Assembly (NCBI RefSeq): GCF_902506455.1
Contig: NZ_LR733844.1
Span: 559,133 to 623,132, forward strand
Direction of reading: 5' to 3'
DNA length: 64,000 nt
Source of the DNA: Sphingomonas sp. 8AM
Lineage (GTDB): Bacteria; Pseudomonadota; Alphaproteobacteria; Sphingomonadales; Sphingomonadaceae
In this document: positions 23,109 through 32,865 of the stretch, piece by piece
Numbering within the stretch: the stretch's first letter is position 1
Layout of the letters: each line of letters opens with the position of its first letter
Made by a program: the position numbers and the translations under genes
The notes under the pieces: generated by a model
What the model was told of the DNA's origin: nothing
Seen by the model: only the letters and a program-made list of their open reading frames with translations
Databases searched by the model: none

Positions 23109-24395
23109 TCAGCTCGCCATCGCGGTTTGCGCGGGGCTGGTGCCACCATGCTTCGCCAGCACCGCCTCGGTGATCGAGTTCGGCAGCGAGCGTGGACGCT
23201 CGGCCGCCGACACCAGCGGCAGGATGATGAGGAAGTGCGCGAAATAATAACCCGCCGCGATCTGGCCCATCATCACGTTGCGCGCGCTCGCCTCCGCCCC
23301 GCCGACATAGCCGAGCACCAGCACGTCGAGCAGCAGCACGAGCAGGAACCAGCGGTAGGTCGGACGGTAGTTGGCGGAGCGCACCGGCGAGGCATCCAGC
23401 CACGGCAGGAAGAACAGCAGCAGGATCGAACCGAACATCGCCAGCACGCCCCACAGCTTGGCCGGCAGGATGAAGTCCGCCGTGAAGCTCTTCAGGATCG
23501 CGTAGAACGGCAGGAAGTACCATTCGGGGACGATGTGCGCCGGGGTCGAGAGCGGGTTCGCCTCGATGTAATTGTCCGGGTGGCCCAGCAGGTTCGGCGA
23601 GAAGAACACGAACAGCGCGAAGATCAGGAAGAACACGCCGACGCCGACGCCGTCCTTCGCGGTGTAATAGGGGTGGAACGGCACCGTGTCCTGCTCGCCC
23701 TTCACGTCGACGCCGGTCGGATTGTTCGACCCCGGAATGTGCAGCGCCCAGATGTGGAGGATGATGACCCCCGCGATCACGAACGGCAGCAGATAGTGGA
23801 GCGAGAAGAAACGGTTGAGCGCGGCATTGTCGGGCGCGAACCCGCCGAGCAGCCACACGCGGATCGTTTCGCCAACCAGGGGAATCGCCGAGAAGAAGCC
23901 GGTGATGACCTGCGCGCCCCAGAAGCTCATCTGCCCCCAGGGGAGCACATAGCCCATGAACGCGGTCGCCATCATCAGCAGGAAGATGACGACGCCGAGC
24001 AGCCACACCATCTCGCGCGGTGCCTTGTACGACCCGTAATAGAGCCCGCGGCCGATGTGGATGTAGACCACCGCGAGGAACATCGACGCGCCATTGGCGT
24101 GCGCATAGCGCAGGAACCAGCCGGCGTTGACGTCGCGCATGATGCTTTCGACCGAGCCGAACGCGACCCCGGCATTGGCGGCATAATGCATCGCCAGCAC
24201 CACGCCGGTGACGATCTGCAGCACCAGCGCCGCGCCCGCGAGCACGCCGAAGTTCCAGAAATAGTTGAGGTTACGCGGCACGGGATAACCAGCGCCGATC
24301 GCGTTGTAGACGAGGCGCGGCAACGGCAGCTTCTCGTCCATCCAGCGCATCAGCGGCGCCTTCGGCTCGTAATGCTTGGCCCAGGGAAAGCTCAT
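23109..24395 (-). CDS. petB: Cytochrome b of the bc1 complex
   Basis: Core eight-helix subunit with two b haems and both quinone sites. The 428-residue product has [16 protein letters not shown] and [11 protein letters not shown] with haem-ligand histidines, [20 protein letters not shown], and the quinol-site motif [12 protein letters not shown] (about residues 289-300). Length is normal for alphaproteobacteria. Lies 14 bp after petA. Confidence 0.97.
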   Translation of the reverse strand: MSFPWAKHYEPKAPLMRWMDEKLPLPRLVYNAIGAGYPVPRNLNYFWNFGVLAGAALVLQIVTGVVLAMHYAANAGVAFGSVESIMRDVNAGWFLRYAHANGASMFLAVVYIHIGRGLYYGSYKAPREMVWLLGVVIFLLMMATAFMGYVLPWGQMSFWGAQVITGFFSAIPLVGETIRVWLLGGFAPDNAALNRFFSLHYLLPFVIAGVIILHIWALHIPGSNNPTGVDVKGEQDTVPFHPYYTAKDGVGVGVFFLIFALFVFFSPNLLGHPDNYIEANPLSTPAHIVPEWYFLPFYAILKSFTADFILPAKLWGVLAMFGSILLLFFLPWLDASPVRSANYRPTYRWFLLVLLLDVLVLGYVGGAEASARNVMMGQIAAGYYFAHFLIILPLVSAAERPRSLPNSITEAVLAKHGGTSPAQTAMAS

Positions 24396-24409
24396 TTCTC
24401 TATCTCCCC

Positions 24410-24994
24410 TCAGCCGACCGTGACGACGGTGTCGGAATTGAACGTATAGTCTGGCACATGCAGGTTCTGCGGCGCCGGCCCCTGCCGGATGCGACCGGCG
24501 GTGTCATAGGCCGAGCCGTGGCACGGGCAGAAATAGCCGCCGAACGGTCCCTTGTTCTCGCCCTCGCCCGCGCCCAGCGGCACGCAGCCGAGGTGCGTGC
24601 AGACGCCGAGCGTGATGAGCCAGTTCTTCTTGCCCGCCTTGGTCCGCTCTTCCAGCGTCTGCGGATCGCGCAGCGAGGCGACGTCGACCGCATCGGCCTC
24701 GCCGATCTCCTTCGGCGTCAGGTTGCGGACGAACAGCGGCTGCTTGCGGAAGCTGGCCTTGATCGCCTGTCCCGGCGCAATCTTGGAAATGTCGATCTCG
24801 GTGGTGGACTGCGCCAGCACGTCGGCCGACGGGTTCATCTGGTTGATCAGCGGCAGGACGATCGCGACCGCGCCGACCCCGGCGAACGACACCGCGGCGA
24901 TGTTGATAAAGTCGCGGCGGCGCGGATCGTGCGCTTCCTCATGATAAGGCGCGGGATCTTCGCCGAGGGGGATTTCCTGCTCTGCCATCGCCAT
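24410..24994 (-). CDS. petA: Rieske iron-sulfur subunit of the bc1 complex
   Basis: Carries the [2Fe-2S] cluster that takes the first electron from quinol. The 194-residue product has a twin-arginine-like start ([17 protein letters not shown], residues about 23-39), one membrane helix, and the cluster ligands in CTHLGC and CPCHGS separated by a short loop. ATG 24994 (MAMAEQEIP) follows AGAGG; ATG 24988 is an alternative. It is the promoter-proximal gene of petABC and diverges from trmL across 168 bp. Confidence 0.96.
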   Translation of the reverse strand: MAMAEQEIPLGEDPAPYHEEAHDPRRRDFINIAAVSFAGVGAVAIVLPLINQMNPSADVLAQSTTEIDISKIAPGQAIKASFRKQPLFVRNLTPKEIGEADAVDVASLRDPQTLEERTKAGKKNWLITLGVCTHLGCVPLGAGEGENKGPFGGYFCPCHGSAYDTAGRIRQGPAPQNLHVPDYTFNSDTVVTVG

Positions 24995-25162
24995 TCGCGT
25001 CACACCTCTGCCCGTTCCTCTGTCCGGCGGGTGGCTGATGCCGCGTGCGACACTGTTGCTCCCCGCCTGTGGCCTGCCCGTCCCCACGGCGGCCTTTCCG
25101 GCCTGATAGCCGTGCCCTCGCCGCTTTGCCAACAGCATTTTGCGTCGGTAAGGACCGCACTG

Positions 25163-25615
25163 ATGCGGATCGCGCTGTACCAACCGGACATTGCGGGCAA
25201 CGTCGGCACGCTGCTGCGGCTTGGCGCGTGCCTCGGCGTGGCGGTCGATCTGATCGAGCCGATGGGTTTTCCGTGGAGCGATCGGGCGCTGGCGCGCTCG
25301 GGAATGGACTATGCCGGCAAGGTCGAGGTTCGCCGTCACGTCGACTGGGACGCGTTCCTCGCCGCCAGTGCCGGCCGGATCGTGCTGGCGACCACCACCG
25401 GCGCGGCGCCGCTGACCGACGCGCGCTTCGCGAGCGATGACATTTTGTTGCTGGGCAGCGAGGGTGCCGGCGTGCCCGCCAACGTGCACGACCGCGCCGA
25501 CCTGCGCGTGCGCGTGCCGATGCGCGCCGGGCTGCGCTCGCTCAACGTCGCGGTGGCGGGGGCGATGCTGCTGGGTGAGGCGCTGCGTCAGACGGACGGC
25601 TGGCCGGCCGCGTAG
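25163..25615 (+). CDS. trmL: tRNA (cytidine(34)-2'-O)-methyltransferase
   Basis: SPOUT-fold enzyme that 2'-O-methylates the wobble base of certain tRNA-Leu. The 150-residue product has the three SpoU motifs: PDIAGNVGTLLRLGACLG at the start, LLLGSEGAGVP (about 97-107), and LRSLNVAVAGAMLLGEALRQ at the C-terminus forming the AdoMet-binding knot. ATG 25163 gives the family N-terminus MRIALYQP. Its last 74 bp overlap the 3' end of the VirJ-like gene on the other strand. Confidence 0.92.
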   Translation: MRIALYQPDIAGNVGTLLRLGACLGVAVDLIEPMGFPWSDRALARSGMDYAGKVEVRRHVDWDAFLAASAGRIVLATTTGAAPLTDARFASDDILLLGSEGAGVPANVHDRADLRVRVPMRAGLRSLNVAVAGAMLLGEALRQTDGWPAA

Positions 25616-26318
25616 CGCGTGCGACCGCGCCGAGCACGTGCGCGAGCAGGCCGTCGGCGTCGTGGTGGAGGTTATGCCCGCCCGGCATCGCGATGATCGT
25701 CGCGCCGGGGACGCGCAGCTTCGGGCAGAGGCTGTCGTCCTCCTCGTCGCCGTAGATGCAGGTCAGCGGTGCCCAGGTCAGCGTGTTGCCCGTCTCCACC
25801 CCCATACTATCGGGCGTGCCGCGATAGACCCAGCCGGTCGGATCGGCGCGGAAGAACACCGTCTCCCCCGGCAGGATCAGCACGACACCGGCGACGTGCG
25901 CGCGCAGGTTGTCGGGCAGATGCGCCAGCCCGGTCTGGACGATGTCCGCGCCATAGGATTGCCCCATCACCACCACGCGCTGCTGCCCGGTGCGCTTCAG
26001 CGCGGTGCGCACCGCATCGGCGACGAACGCATCGACCTCCGCGCGGGTGCGGCGGAACCGGAAGAAGACCGGCGAGGACACGCCCAGCACCGTGACGCGA
26101 TGCTCGGTCAGCCCACGCGAGGTCGAGGCGCCCAGCAGGAAGCGCAGCCCCATGTCGCCGGAAATGTTGACGACCGCGATCGGTCGCGCGGGTGGCTGCG
26201 CCGGATAGAGATGGTACGGATCGCGATCGAAATAGCCGCCTGCCGCCACCAGGGCGCAGACGAAGGCGGAGCTGACCGCGGTCACGCGCACCCCGCGCCA
26301 GAAGGATTTGGCGTTCAT
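25542..26318 (-). CDS. VirJ/AcvB-type alpha/beta-hydrolase, exported
   Basis: A 258-residue protein with an N-terminal membrane/signal segment (VRVTAVSSAFVCALVAAGG) and a single VirJ domain. NISGDMGLRFLLG near residue 52, the nucleophile elbow VMGQSYGAD (about 118) and a late MPGGHNLHHD with the catalytic His are visible. VirJ-domain proteins in other bacteria have been linked to periplasmic lipid hydrolysis, including of aminoacylated phosphatidylglycerol (AcvB), but their exact role varies. The proline-rich last 25 residues are encoded over the end of trmL, an unusually long convergent overlap. No lpiA/mprF partner is in view. Confidence 0.72.
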   Translation of the reverse strand: MNAKSFWRGVRVTAVSSAFVCALVAAGGYFDRDPYHLYPAQPPARPIAVVNISGDMGLRFLLGASTSRGLTEHRVTVLGVSSPVFFRFRRTRAEVDAFVADAVRTALKRTGQQRVVVMGQSYGADIVQTGLAHLPDNLRAHVAGVVLILPGETVFFRADPTGWVYRGTPDSMGVETGNTLTWAPLTCIYGDEEDDSLCPKLRVPGATIIAMPGGHNLHHDADGLLAHVLGAVARATRPASRPSDAAPHPAASPPPPRR

Positions 26319-26382
26319 GCGCGCCGCTCTGCCATCGCCGCTGCGCCTTGGCCAGCGCGCACCGACGCGCTAGGCCGGTGAC

Positions 26383-27225
26383 ATGATGACGCTGGATGAC
26401 GAACAGACCGCCGCGCGCGCCTGGTTCGAGGAGTTGCGCGACCGGATCTGCGCGGAGTTCGAGGCGATCGAGCGCGAGGCCGGGTCCGACGCCGGGTTCG
26501 ACTATACGCCTTGGGATCGCGTGGACCCCGGCGGCCTGCCCGGCGGTGGCGGGGTGCGCGGCGTGATGAAGGGCCGCGTGTTCGAGAAGGTCGGGGTCAA
26601 CGTGTCCACCGTCGGCGGCACCTTCGAGGGTGAGTTCGGCAAGACGATCCACGGCGCGGGCGACGATCCGCGCTTCTTTGCGACCGGGATCAGCCTCGTC
26701 GCGCATATGGCAAACCCGCACGTGCCCGCGGTGCATATGAACACGCGCTTCCTCGTGACGACGAAGCGCTGGTTCGGGGGCGGCGCGGACCTCAACCCGC
26801 CGCTGCCGATCGCCGCGGATACCGAGGATTTTCACGCGACGCTGGCGCGCGCCTGCGACGCGCACGACCCGGATCATTATCCACGGTTCAGGAAGTGGGC
26901 CGACGACTATTTCTACATTCCGCACCGGCAGGTGCATCGCGGGGTCGGCGGGATCTTCTACGATCATCTCGAGGGTGAGTTCGCGCGCAACTTCGCGTTC
27001 ACGCAGGATGTCGGACGCGCCTTCCTCGACGCCTATCCCCGCATCGTGCGGCGGCGGATGGACATGCCGTTCAGCGAGGCCGACGTCGCCGAGCAGCGCG
27101 CGTGGCGCGGCCGCTACGCCGAGTTCAACCTCGTCTACGATCGCGGCACGTTGTTCGGGCTCAAGACCGGCGGCAACATCGACGCGATCCTGATGAGCCT
27201 GCCCCCGGTCGCGACCTGGGCGTGA
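26383..27225 (+). CDS. hemF: Oxygen-dependent coproporphyrinogen III oxidase
   Basis: Converts coproporphyrinogen III to protoporphyrinogen IX in haem synthesis using O2. The 280-residue product matches HemF throughout: GRVFEKVGVNVSTVGGTF, NPHVPAVHMNTRFLVTT, WFGGGADLNPPL, HRQVHRGVGGIFYDHL and RGRYAEFNLVYDRGTLFGL. Haem is needed by the bc1 complex encoded nearby. Its stop overlaps the GTG of the following GNAT gene by 4 bp. Confidence 0.97.
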   Translation: MMTLDDEQTAARAWFEELRDRICAEFEAIEREAGSDAGFDYTPWDRVDPGGLPGGGGVRGVMKGRVFEKVGVNVSTVGGTFEGEFGKTIHGAGDDPRFFATGISLVAHMANPHVPAVHMNTRFLVTTKRWFGGGADLNPPLPIAADTEDFHATLARACDAHDPDHYPRFRKWADDYFYIPHRQVHRGVGGIFYDHLEGEFARNFAFTQDVGRAFLDAYPRIVRRRMDMPFSEADVAEQRAWRGRYAEFNLVYDRGTLFGLKTGGNIDAILMSLPPVATWA

Positions 27226-27824
27226 CGGTGTCGGGGCTGACCACCTTGCGCGACGAGCAGGTCGCGACGATCGTGACGACGCTGGTGATGACCGAGCGGC
27301 CACGCCGGCGCGCGCTGCCGGATACTATGCTGCGGCTGGTCCGCTGGGAAAGGCCCTCGCCTGACAAATACCGCGCCTTGTTCCGCCGTGTCGGCGCACG
27401 CTGGCTGTGGTTCTCGCGGCTGGTCATGGACGATGCCGCGCTCCTTGCGATCGTCCACGATCCGGCGGTCGAGGTCTATGCCGCGGTCGATCGCGCCGGG
27501 ATCGAGGTCGGGATGCTCGAGCTGGACTTCCGTCACGCGGCGGCGTGCGAGATCGGCTATTTCGCGCTGGTCCCCGAACTGGCGGGGCGCGGGCTCGGGC
27601 GGTGGCTGATGGCGCAGGCGCTGGGGCTCGCGTGGCGACGCGGCATCGAACGGGTGTGGCTGCACACCTGCACGCTCGACCATCCGCACGCGCTCGGCTT
27701 CTACCGTGCGCAGGGCTTCGTCGCGACCAAGCGGACGATCGAGACGTTCACCGATCCGCGCGTGCTCGGCGTGCTTCCCGCCGACGCCGCGCCTCAGGTG
27801 CCCTTGCTGGCGCGGACGCGGTAG
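27222..27824 (+). CDS. GNAT-family N-acetyltransferase
   Basis: A 200-residue soluble acetyltransferase. The acetyl-CoA site is clear: IGYFALVPELAGRGLGRWLMAQAL (V/I-x-P-x-x-x-GRGLG, about residues 107-124) and HTCTLDHPHALGFYRAQGFV, the usual GNAT C-terminal pattern. The substrate is unknown. A GTG start overlapping the hemF stop (GTGA) is chosen; the frame further upstream is inside hemF. Coupled translation with hemF is likely. Its last 31 bp overlap the convergent membrane-protein gene. Confidence 0.8.
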   Translation: MTVSGLTTLRDEQVATIVTTLVMTERPRRRALPDTMLRLVRWERPSPDKYRALFRRVGARWLWFSRLVMDDAALLAIVHDPAVEVYAAVDRAGIEVGMLELDFRHAAACEIGYFALVPELAGRGLGRWLMAQALGLAWRRGIERVWLHTCTLDHPHALGFYRAQGFVATKRTIETFTDPRVLGVLPADAAPQVPLLARTR

Positions 27825-28537
27825 GCGACGACGCCGAGCAGGAGCGTCGCAGTCGCATAGCCCGCGCCGATCGCGGCGATCAGCGCATCGACCAGCGCGA
27901 GCGCCAGCGGATTGCCCGCGCCGCTGCGCAGCGATTCGTCAGCGAGCAACAGCGGCGACACCGCCAGCCATTGCGCGAGAAACAGCGTGACCAGCGCGCC
28001 GGTCAGCGCGCGATCGAGCCCCTTGGTCATCTTCCAGCTGAGCCGCAGTGAGGCGAGCGGCCGCAGCGCCGGGTGGCGGGCCATCGCCGGCACCGCGACG
28101 ATCAGCCGGGCCTGCACGTACAGACCCGGCAGCACCAGCATCCACAACCCCATGGCGACCGGCACCGCGATCGCCGCGGTCACGATCGTGAACGCCACCA
28201 GCCGGACGATCGCCTGTCCCAGCGCCTGCCCCACCGTCAGCCGATCCGGCTCTAGCAGGAACAATGCGATCGCCGCCAACCCGAAGGTGCCGATCAACTC
28301 GGCGAGCAGGAACCAGACGCCGTTGCCCTGACCCCACAAGGCGACGGCGTTGAGCCACGCCTGCATGATCGCCTCGTCGCGCGGGCCCGCCGGAAGTGGC
28401 GGCACCGGGTCGCACAGCAACAAGGCCGCGAACGACGGCAGGAAGACGAACGTGCCGATGACCGGCAGCAGCAACACCGCATCGCGCCGGAACAGTCGCC
28501 AGACGACCGACAGCAATCCTGCGAATCCGATCGTCAT
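27794..28537 (-). CDS. Polytopic membrane protein of unknown function (second of a tandem pair)
   Basis: A 247-residue, strongly hydrophobic protein with about six membrane helices (DAVLLLPVIGTFVFLPSF, VWFLLAELIGTFGLAAIALFLL, IVTAAIAVPVAMGLWMLV …). A cytoplasmic loop ARHPALRPLASLRLSWKMTKG between helices resembles a loop in the preceding gene, [17 protein letters not shown], so the two look like diverged duplicates. The layout resembles the membrane-domain family found fused to glycerophosphodiester phosphodiesterases, but no catalytic part is present. ATG overlaps the upstream gene's stop by 4 bp. Confidence 0.65.
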   Translation of the reverse strand: MTIGFAGLLSVVWRLFRRDAVLLLPVIGTFVFLPSFAALLLCDPVPPLPAGPRDEAIMQAWLNAVALWGQGNGVWFLLAELIGTFGLAAIALFLLEPDRLTVGQALGQAIVRLVAFTIVTAAIAVPVAMGLWMLVLPGLYVQARLIVAVPAMARHPALRPLASLRLSWKMTKGLDRALTGALVTLFLAQWLAVSPLLLADESLRSGAGNPLALALVDALIAAIGAGYATATLLLGVVAYRVRASKGT

Positions 28538-29355
28538 GCCAGCGGCGCCAGCCGTTGCTCGCGCTCGATCGCGGCGACATAGAAGCGCGCGTAGAACACG
28601 CTCTGCACCATCGTCGCACCCGCGGAGATCAACGTGCGGACCACCGCCACGACGAAGGCGACGCCGCCCGGCGCGTCGCCGCCCAGCACCAGCCGCGCGA
28701 TCACCCCCACGACCGACGTGGCCGCGAGCATCGCGACGGTGGTCAGCACGAAATACAGGATCAGCACGCCGATCAGCTTCAGCGTTGATCCGCTGGTCAG
28801 CGTCAGGCTGCGCCGCAACGCGCCGAACCCGCGACGTTCGTTGACGACGATCCCGAACAGCGGCACGATCCGCGCGCTCAGCCATAGTCCGAACAGCGCC
28901 GCCAGCAGGACAAGCAACCCTGCACCTGCGGTATAGCCCGGTGCGGCGTGCGACATGTCGAGCGTGCCGGCGCCGCTCAGCGTCGCGCCCGACAGCCTGA
29001 ACAACACCCCCGCCGGGATGAAGAGCGCAATCGCCGCGATGACCAGTGCGGTCAGTACACCGAGCGCCGGCAGCAGCCGCTGCCCCGCGATCCGCAGCCC
29101 CTGTGTCCGATCGACCGCCGGATCGCTCGCTACTGCCGTTATCGCCAGCACGCCGAGCACCAGCAACACCAGGGTGGCGAAGCGGATCAGCGGCACCGCC
29201 GCCACGAACGGGTCGGACACGGGCACGATCGTGCCGAGCGCGCCCACGACGATCCCCGGCAGGACCAGCGTCAGCAACACGATGCCCGTCAGGATCGCCG
29301 TGCGTCCGCGCAGGACGTCCACCGTCCGGTCCCACACGTCGCCGATCCTGACCAT
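28534..29355 (-). CDS. Polytopic membrane protein of unknown function (first of a tandem pair)
   Basis: A 273-residue membrane protein with about six helices ([58 protein letters not shown] …) and the loop [19 protein letters not shown]. Same type as the gene that follows it. ATG 29355 is preferred over a GTG two codons upstream because AGAGG lies at the right distance only for the ATG. The pair diverges from lipB across 125 bp. Function cannot be deduced. Confidence 0.65.
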   Translation of the reverse strand: MVRIGDVWDRTVDVLRGRTAILTGIVLLTLVLPGIVVGALGTIVPVSDPFVAAVPLIRFATLVLLVLGVLAITAVASDPAVDRTQGLRIAGQRLLPALGVLTALVIAAIALFIPAGVLFRLSGATLSGAGTLDMSHAAPGYTAGAGLLVLLAALFGLWLSARIVPLFGIVVNERRGFGALRRSLTLTSGSTLKLIGVLILYFVLTTVAMLAATSVVGVIARLVLGGDAPGGVAFVVAVVRTLISAGATMVQSVFYARFYVAAIEREQRLAPLA

Positions 29356-29480
29356 CGCCACCTCTATGCCGCCCGCGGTTGCACCCCGTTCGGGGCGTAG
29401 GGACAGTTCCGTCGCTCGGCAATGGCCGTCGTCGGTGCCGCCGGCTTGCCAAGCGCCCGGATGGTCCGCATCTGTGCCGC

Positions 29481-30170
29481 GTGGACACGAACGTAGAAAC
29501 GGGGGTCACCGGCCCCGACGGGATCGAATGGCGGCTGACGCCGGGGCTGACCGATTATGCCGCCGCGCTCGCCGAAATGGAGGCGCGCGCCGCGGCGGTC
29601 GCCGCCGGCGAGGCGCGCGAGCTGGTGTGGCTGCTCGAACATCCGCCGGTCTATACCGCGGGCACCAGCGCCGACCCCAGCGAGCTGGTCGACCCACGCT
29701 TTCCGGTCGTTCCGGCCGGGCGCGGCGGGCGCTACACCTATCATGGGCCGGGACAACGTGTCGGCTATCTGGTGCTGGATCTCAACAGGCGCGGGCGCGA
29801 CGTGCGCTGCTTCGTCCATGCGGTCGAAGGCTGGGTGATCGCGGCGCTCGCGCGGATCGGGATCGCGGCGTTCCGCGCGCCGGGGCGGATCGGGATCTGG
29901 ACGATCGACGCCGCGGGGCAGGAAGCGAAGATAGGCGCGATCGGCATCCGCGTGCGGCGATGGGTGACGCTGCATGGCTTTTCGGTTAATCTTTCGCCGG
30001 ATCTGCAACACTTTACCGGGATCGTTCCCTGCGGTCTGGCCGAATATCCGGTGACCAGCGCAGCAGCGCTGGGGATAAGTTCGGACCCTGCAACCTTCGA
30101 CGCCGCTCTGGCGTTCACCGTCGACGCCTTTCTCAATAGCCTGACTTGTGCTGGTGAAAACGAGACTTGA
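29481..30170 (+). CDS. lipB: Octanoyltransferase (lipoate biosynthesis)
   Basis: Moves octanoyl from acyl carrier protein to lipoyl domains, the first step of lipoate synthesis. The 229-residue product has [21 protein letters not shown] (about residues 77-97, including the substrate-binding motif), [11 protein letters not shown] with the conserved Lys (about 151) and TGIVPCGL with the catalytic Cys (about 182). The start is GTG 29481; an ATG at 29379 would add 34 unrelated residues. No lipA is in the window. Confidence 0.95.
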   Translation: MDTNVETGVTGPDGIEWRLTPGLTDYAAALAEMEARAAAVAAGEARELVWLLEHPPVYTAGTSADPSELVDPRFPVVPAGRGGRYTYHGPGQRVGYLVLDLNRRGRDVRCFVHAVEGWVIAALARIGIAAFRAPGRIGIWTIDAAGQEAKIGAIGIRVRRWVTLHGFSVNLSPDLQHFTGIVPCGLAEYPVTSAAALGISSDPATFDAALAFTVDAFLNSLTCAGENET

Positions 30171-30262
30171 GGGGCCGATCATCTGTGATTAATGTCCATG
30201 TCGGTTTGGGAACAAAACAACGGCCGCTGGGTCGCCAAATCCACAGTCTAGGGAGCAATTTC

Positions 30263-30523
30263 ATGCGTGCAGTCATCACCAAGTTCGTGGCCGGCTCGGC
30301 ACTCGCGGCGGCCGCTCTCGCGGTTTCGGCGTGCGGTTCGAAGACCGAAGGCACCGAGAACACCATGGTCACCGACATGAACGCCACCGAGGGCATGGAC
30401 ACCATGACCGACAACATGACCGCCGTCGACGGCGCCATGAACGGCGGGATGATGGCCAACGACACCTCCATGAGCAACGACATGATGATGTCGAACATGG
30501 GTGGCATGTCGAACGCGATGTAA
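30263..30523 (+). CDS. Methionine-rich small lipoprotein
   Basis: An 86-residue product with signal peptide and lipobox VSAC (Cys24), then a mature chain of about 62 residues of which about 15 are Met and many others Asn, Asp, Thr and Ser (e.g. TDMNATEGMDTMTDNM and SNDMMMSNMGGM). It has no aromatic residues. Such composition can bind copper or scavenge oxidants as methionine sulfoxide, but neither is shown here. AGGGA lies before the ATG at 30263, and a strong terminator follows, so it forms its own transcript. The msrA gene elsewhere in the window acts on free or cytoplasmic methionine sulfoxide only. Confidence 0.75.
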   Translation: MRAVITKFVAGSALAAAALAVSACGSKTEGTENTMVTDMNATEGMDTMTDNMTAVDGAMNGGMMANDTSMSNDMMMSNMGGMSNAM

Positions 30524-30547
30524 TCTGCCGCATTGGCGATTGTATCC

Positions 30548-30585
30548 GAAAGGCCGTTCGGGAAACCGGGCGGCCTTTCTCTTTG
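30548..30585 (+). terminator. Terminator after the Met-rich lipoprotein gene
   Basis: GAAAGGCCG pairs with CGGCCTTTC; an inner TTCGG/CCGGG extends the stem around a GAAA tetraloop. TCTTT follows. 14 bp in total. Confidence 0.85.
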
Positions 30586-30743
30586 CAGCAACGAACCGTT
30601 ACGCGACGCCAACAAGTTCCCGTTTCGCAAGCTATTTGCGGCGAAACGAATCCGGGCCGCGCTAGTTTGCGCTTGGGTCCCTGCCCCAAATTATCGTAAA
30701 AGGCCGCTGACGGCGTGGCCGTGTGCGATGGAGTGTTGGGGAA

Positions 30744-31433
30744 ATGCAAAAGGTGGGGATCGCCGGCGCGATCGCGACGCTGGCGGCCGGGTTGCTGGTC
30801 ACGACGCCGGCGGCGGCGCAATTCTATATGAAGAGCAAGGATTTGCGCGGCGAACGCGTCCGTGGTGATGAACCGGGGATCGGGCAGCTGTTACCCGGCG
30901 CGACCGGCGACGAGTTGCGCGCGGCGATGGTGTGGAACATGCGCGCGGCACTGAATGTCGCGGCACTGCAGTGCCAGTTCGAACCATCGCTGTTGACCGT
31001 TCAGAATTACAACGCCATCCTCGCCGATCACAAGCAGGAGCTGGCGCAATCCTATACGGCGCTCACCAAATATTTCGAGCGCTCCGCCAAGTCGAAGAAG
31101 GAGGGCCAGAACGCGCTCGACCAGTTCGGCACGCGCACCTATTCGGGCTTCGCGACGGTCGCCGCGCAATATGGCTTCTGCACCACCACCTCGAACATCG
31201 GGCGCGAGGCGCTCTATGCACCGCGCGGCACGTTCGGCGAGATCGCGCTCGCCCGGATGCGCGAGGTGCGCAACAGCCTGACGCCATGGGGTGAGCAGCA
31301 ATTCCCGCGCATGGAGGTCTATCTGACCCCCGCCTTCCTGCCGCGCTTCGACAAGGCATGCTGGAAGAAGGACGAGTTCGTCACCAAGAAGTGCGGGCAG
31401 CCGTTCGGCACCCTGAGCTACGCGGCGCGGTAA
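30744..31433 (+). CDS. Secreted protein of unknown function, paralogue of the gene at 60236-60868
   Basis: A 229-residue exported protein. Signal peptide MQKVGIAGAIATLAAGLLVTTPAAAQ, then about 200 residues with MVWNMRAALNVAALQCQFEP, YNAILADHKQELAQSYTALTKYF and a later YGFCTTTSNIG. Several cysteines (Cys in ALQCQF, YGFCTT, DKACWKK, TKKCGQ) suggest disulfides. The same pattern, RAALNVA.L.C … YNA.L..…K.ELA…AL, occurs in the lipoprotein at 60236-60868, so they belong to one family, apparently typical of sphingomonads; I know no function. ATG 30744 follows TTGGGGA. Confidence 0.7.
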   Translation: MQKVGIAGAIATLAAGLLVTTPAAAQFYMKSKDLRGERVRGDEPGIGQLLPGATGDELRAAMVWNMRAALNVAALQCQFEPSLLTVQNYNAILADHKQELAQSYTALTKYFERSAKSKKEGQNALDQFGTRTYSGFATVAAQYGFCTTTSNIGREALYAPRGTFGEIALARMREVRNSLTPWGEQQFPRMEVYLTPAFLPRFDKACWKKDEFVTKKCGQPFGTLSYAAR

Positions 31434-31441
31434 ACCCGAAC

Positions 31442-31465
31442 CCGGTGCGGAGACCTCCGCACCGG
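31442..31465. terminator. Bidirectional hairpin between converging genes
   Basis: CCGGTGCGGA and TCCGCACCGG form a perfect 10-bp stem over GACC. There is no T-tract on either side, but its position between the converging secreted-protein gene and queE suggests it ends both transcripts. Confidence 0.5.
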
Positions 31466-31474
31466 CATCCGGCG

Positions 31475-32107
31475 TCAGCGCAGACCAAGCAGCTTGTGCG
31501 TCTGGAGCGACAGCCGCCAGCGCGGGCGTGCCATCACCACCGCCATCGCCGCCCCGACATTCGCCTCGCCTGCCGCATCGTCGAGCGGCTGCAGCAGAAA
31601 ATGCGTGAAGTCCCACCCCTCGATCGTCTCGATCGCGGTGCCCGGCTGCGGCCACACCAGCTTCAGTTCGTCGCCGTGGCGCTGCACGGTCTCGCTGCCC
31701 GCCTTGGGGCTGATACATACCCAGTCGATGCCGGGATGCACCGCCAGCGTGCCGTTGCTTTCGATCGCGATCTCGAACCCGGCGGCGTGCAACGCGTCGA
31801 CCAGCGCATCGTCGACCTGCAGCATCGGCTCGCCGCCGGTCAGCACGACGAAGCGCCGCGCGCTGCCTTCGCCCCAGAACCCCGCGACCGCCGCGACCAG
31901 CGCCGCGGCGTCGGCGAACTTGCCGCCGCCCAGCCCGTCGGTACCGACGAAATCGGTGTCGCAGAAGCGGCAGATTGCCGTGGCGCGGTCCTGCTCACGC
32001 CCGCTCCACAGGTTGCAGCCGGCGAAACGCACGAACACCGCGCGCCGCCCGGCCTGCACGCCCTCGCCCTGGAGCGTCAGGAACATTTCCTTGACGGCGT
32101 AACTCAT
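31475..32107 (-). CDS. queE: 7-carboxy-7-deazaguanine synthase
   Basis: Radical-SAM enzyme that contracts the ring of 6-carboxytetrahydropterin on the way to queuosine. The 210-residue product begins [22 protein letters not shown] and has the cluster motif C-x14-C-x2-C (Cys in AGCNLWSG and [10 protein letters not shown]), a recognised QueE variant of the usual CX3CX2[11 protein letters not shown] (about residues 85-94) is the conserved AdoMet-side loop. It overlaps queC by 4 bp, so the two are translated together. queD and queF are not in the window. Confidence 0.95.
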   Translation of the reverse strand: MSYAVKEMFLTLQGEGVQAGRRAVFVRFAGCNLWSGREQDRATAICRFCDTDFVGTDGLGGGKFADAAALVAAVAGFWGEGSARRFVVLTGGEPMLQVDDALVDALHAAGFEIAIESNGTLAVHPGIDWVCISPKAGSETVQRHGDELKLVWPQPGTAIETIEGWDFTHFLLQPLDDAAGEANVGAAMAVVMARPRWRLSLQTHKLLGLR

Positions 32108-32802
32108 GGTGCCGGCGGCGTGACCGCATAGACGGTCGGGTCAGGGATGCCGGCGTCTTCGAAGCCCTTGTGGCGCAGCCTGCAGCTGTCGCACAGCCCG
32201 CAATGCTTCGTGTCGGGCGTCGGATCGTAGCACGACCAGCTCATCCCCATGTCCAGCCCGAGCCGCGCACCCTCGCGGACGATATCGGCCTTGGTCATGT
32301 GCTGGAGCGGGGCGCGAAAGCGGAACGGCACGCCCTCGACCCCGGTCTTGGTCGCCAGCGCGGCGAGATGCTCGAACGCGGCAATGAACGCCGGCCGGCA
32401 ATCCGGGTAGCCGGAATAATCGAGCGCATTGACACCCAGATAGATGTCGCGCGCGCCCGCCGCCTCCGCCCAGCCCAACGCCAGGCTCAGGAAGATCGTA
32501 TTGCGTGCGGGGACATAGGTGACCGGGATCGCATCGCCGACGCCGTCCTTGGGAACGTCGATCGCGGCGTCGGTCAGCGCCGAGCCGCCGAACGCCGAGA
32601 GGTCGATCGGCAGCACGACGTGCCGCACGGCGCCCAGCGCCGCCGCGACGCGGCGCGCGGCGTCGAGCTCGACGTGGTGACGCTGATTATAGTCGATCGA
32701 CAGCGCATAGAGCGGATGCCCGGCTTCGCGCGCGAGCGCCGCGGACACCAGGGAGTCGAGCCCGCCCGAGACGAGCACGACCGCAGGAGTGGGTTGGGTC
32801 AT
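32104..32802 (-). CDS. queC: 7-cyano-7-deazaguanine synthase
   Basis: ATP-dependent enzyme that turns 7-carboxy-7-deazaguanine into preQ0 with ammonia. The 232-residue product has the PP-loop [13 protein letters not shown] (about residues 13-25), the substrate region [21 protein letters not shown], and the zinc site [21 protein letters not shown]. Length is normal. First gene of the queC-queE pair. Confidence 0.96.
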   Translation of the reverse strand: MTQPTPAVVLVSGGLDSLVSAALAREAGHPLYALSIDYNQRHHVELDAARRVAAALGAVRHVVLPIDLSAFGGSALTDAAIDVPKDGVGDAIPVTYVPARNTIFLSLALGWAEAAGARDIYLGVNALDYSGYPDCRPAFIAAFEHLAALATKTGVEGVPFRFRAPLQHMTKADIVREGARLGLDMGMSWSCYDPTPDTKHCGLCDSCRLRHKGFEDAGIPDPTVYAVTPPAP

Positions 32803-32865
32803 GATCCGCGCGAGCTAGGCGCACTGCCGCCGCAGCGCAACCACCGGCGCCGCCGGAGCGGTCGC

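Noticed and set aside
27102..27221. Upstream start for the GNAT gene at 27102
   Set aside because: Lies inside hemF in another frame; GNAT-like sequence starts after GTG 27222.
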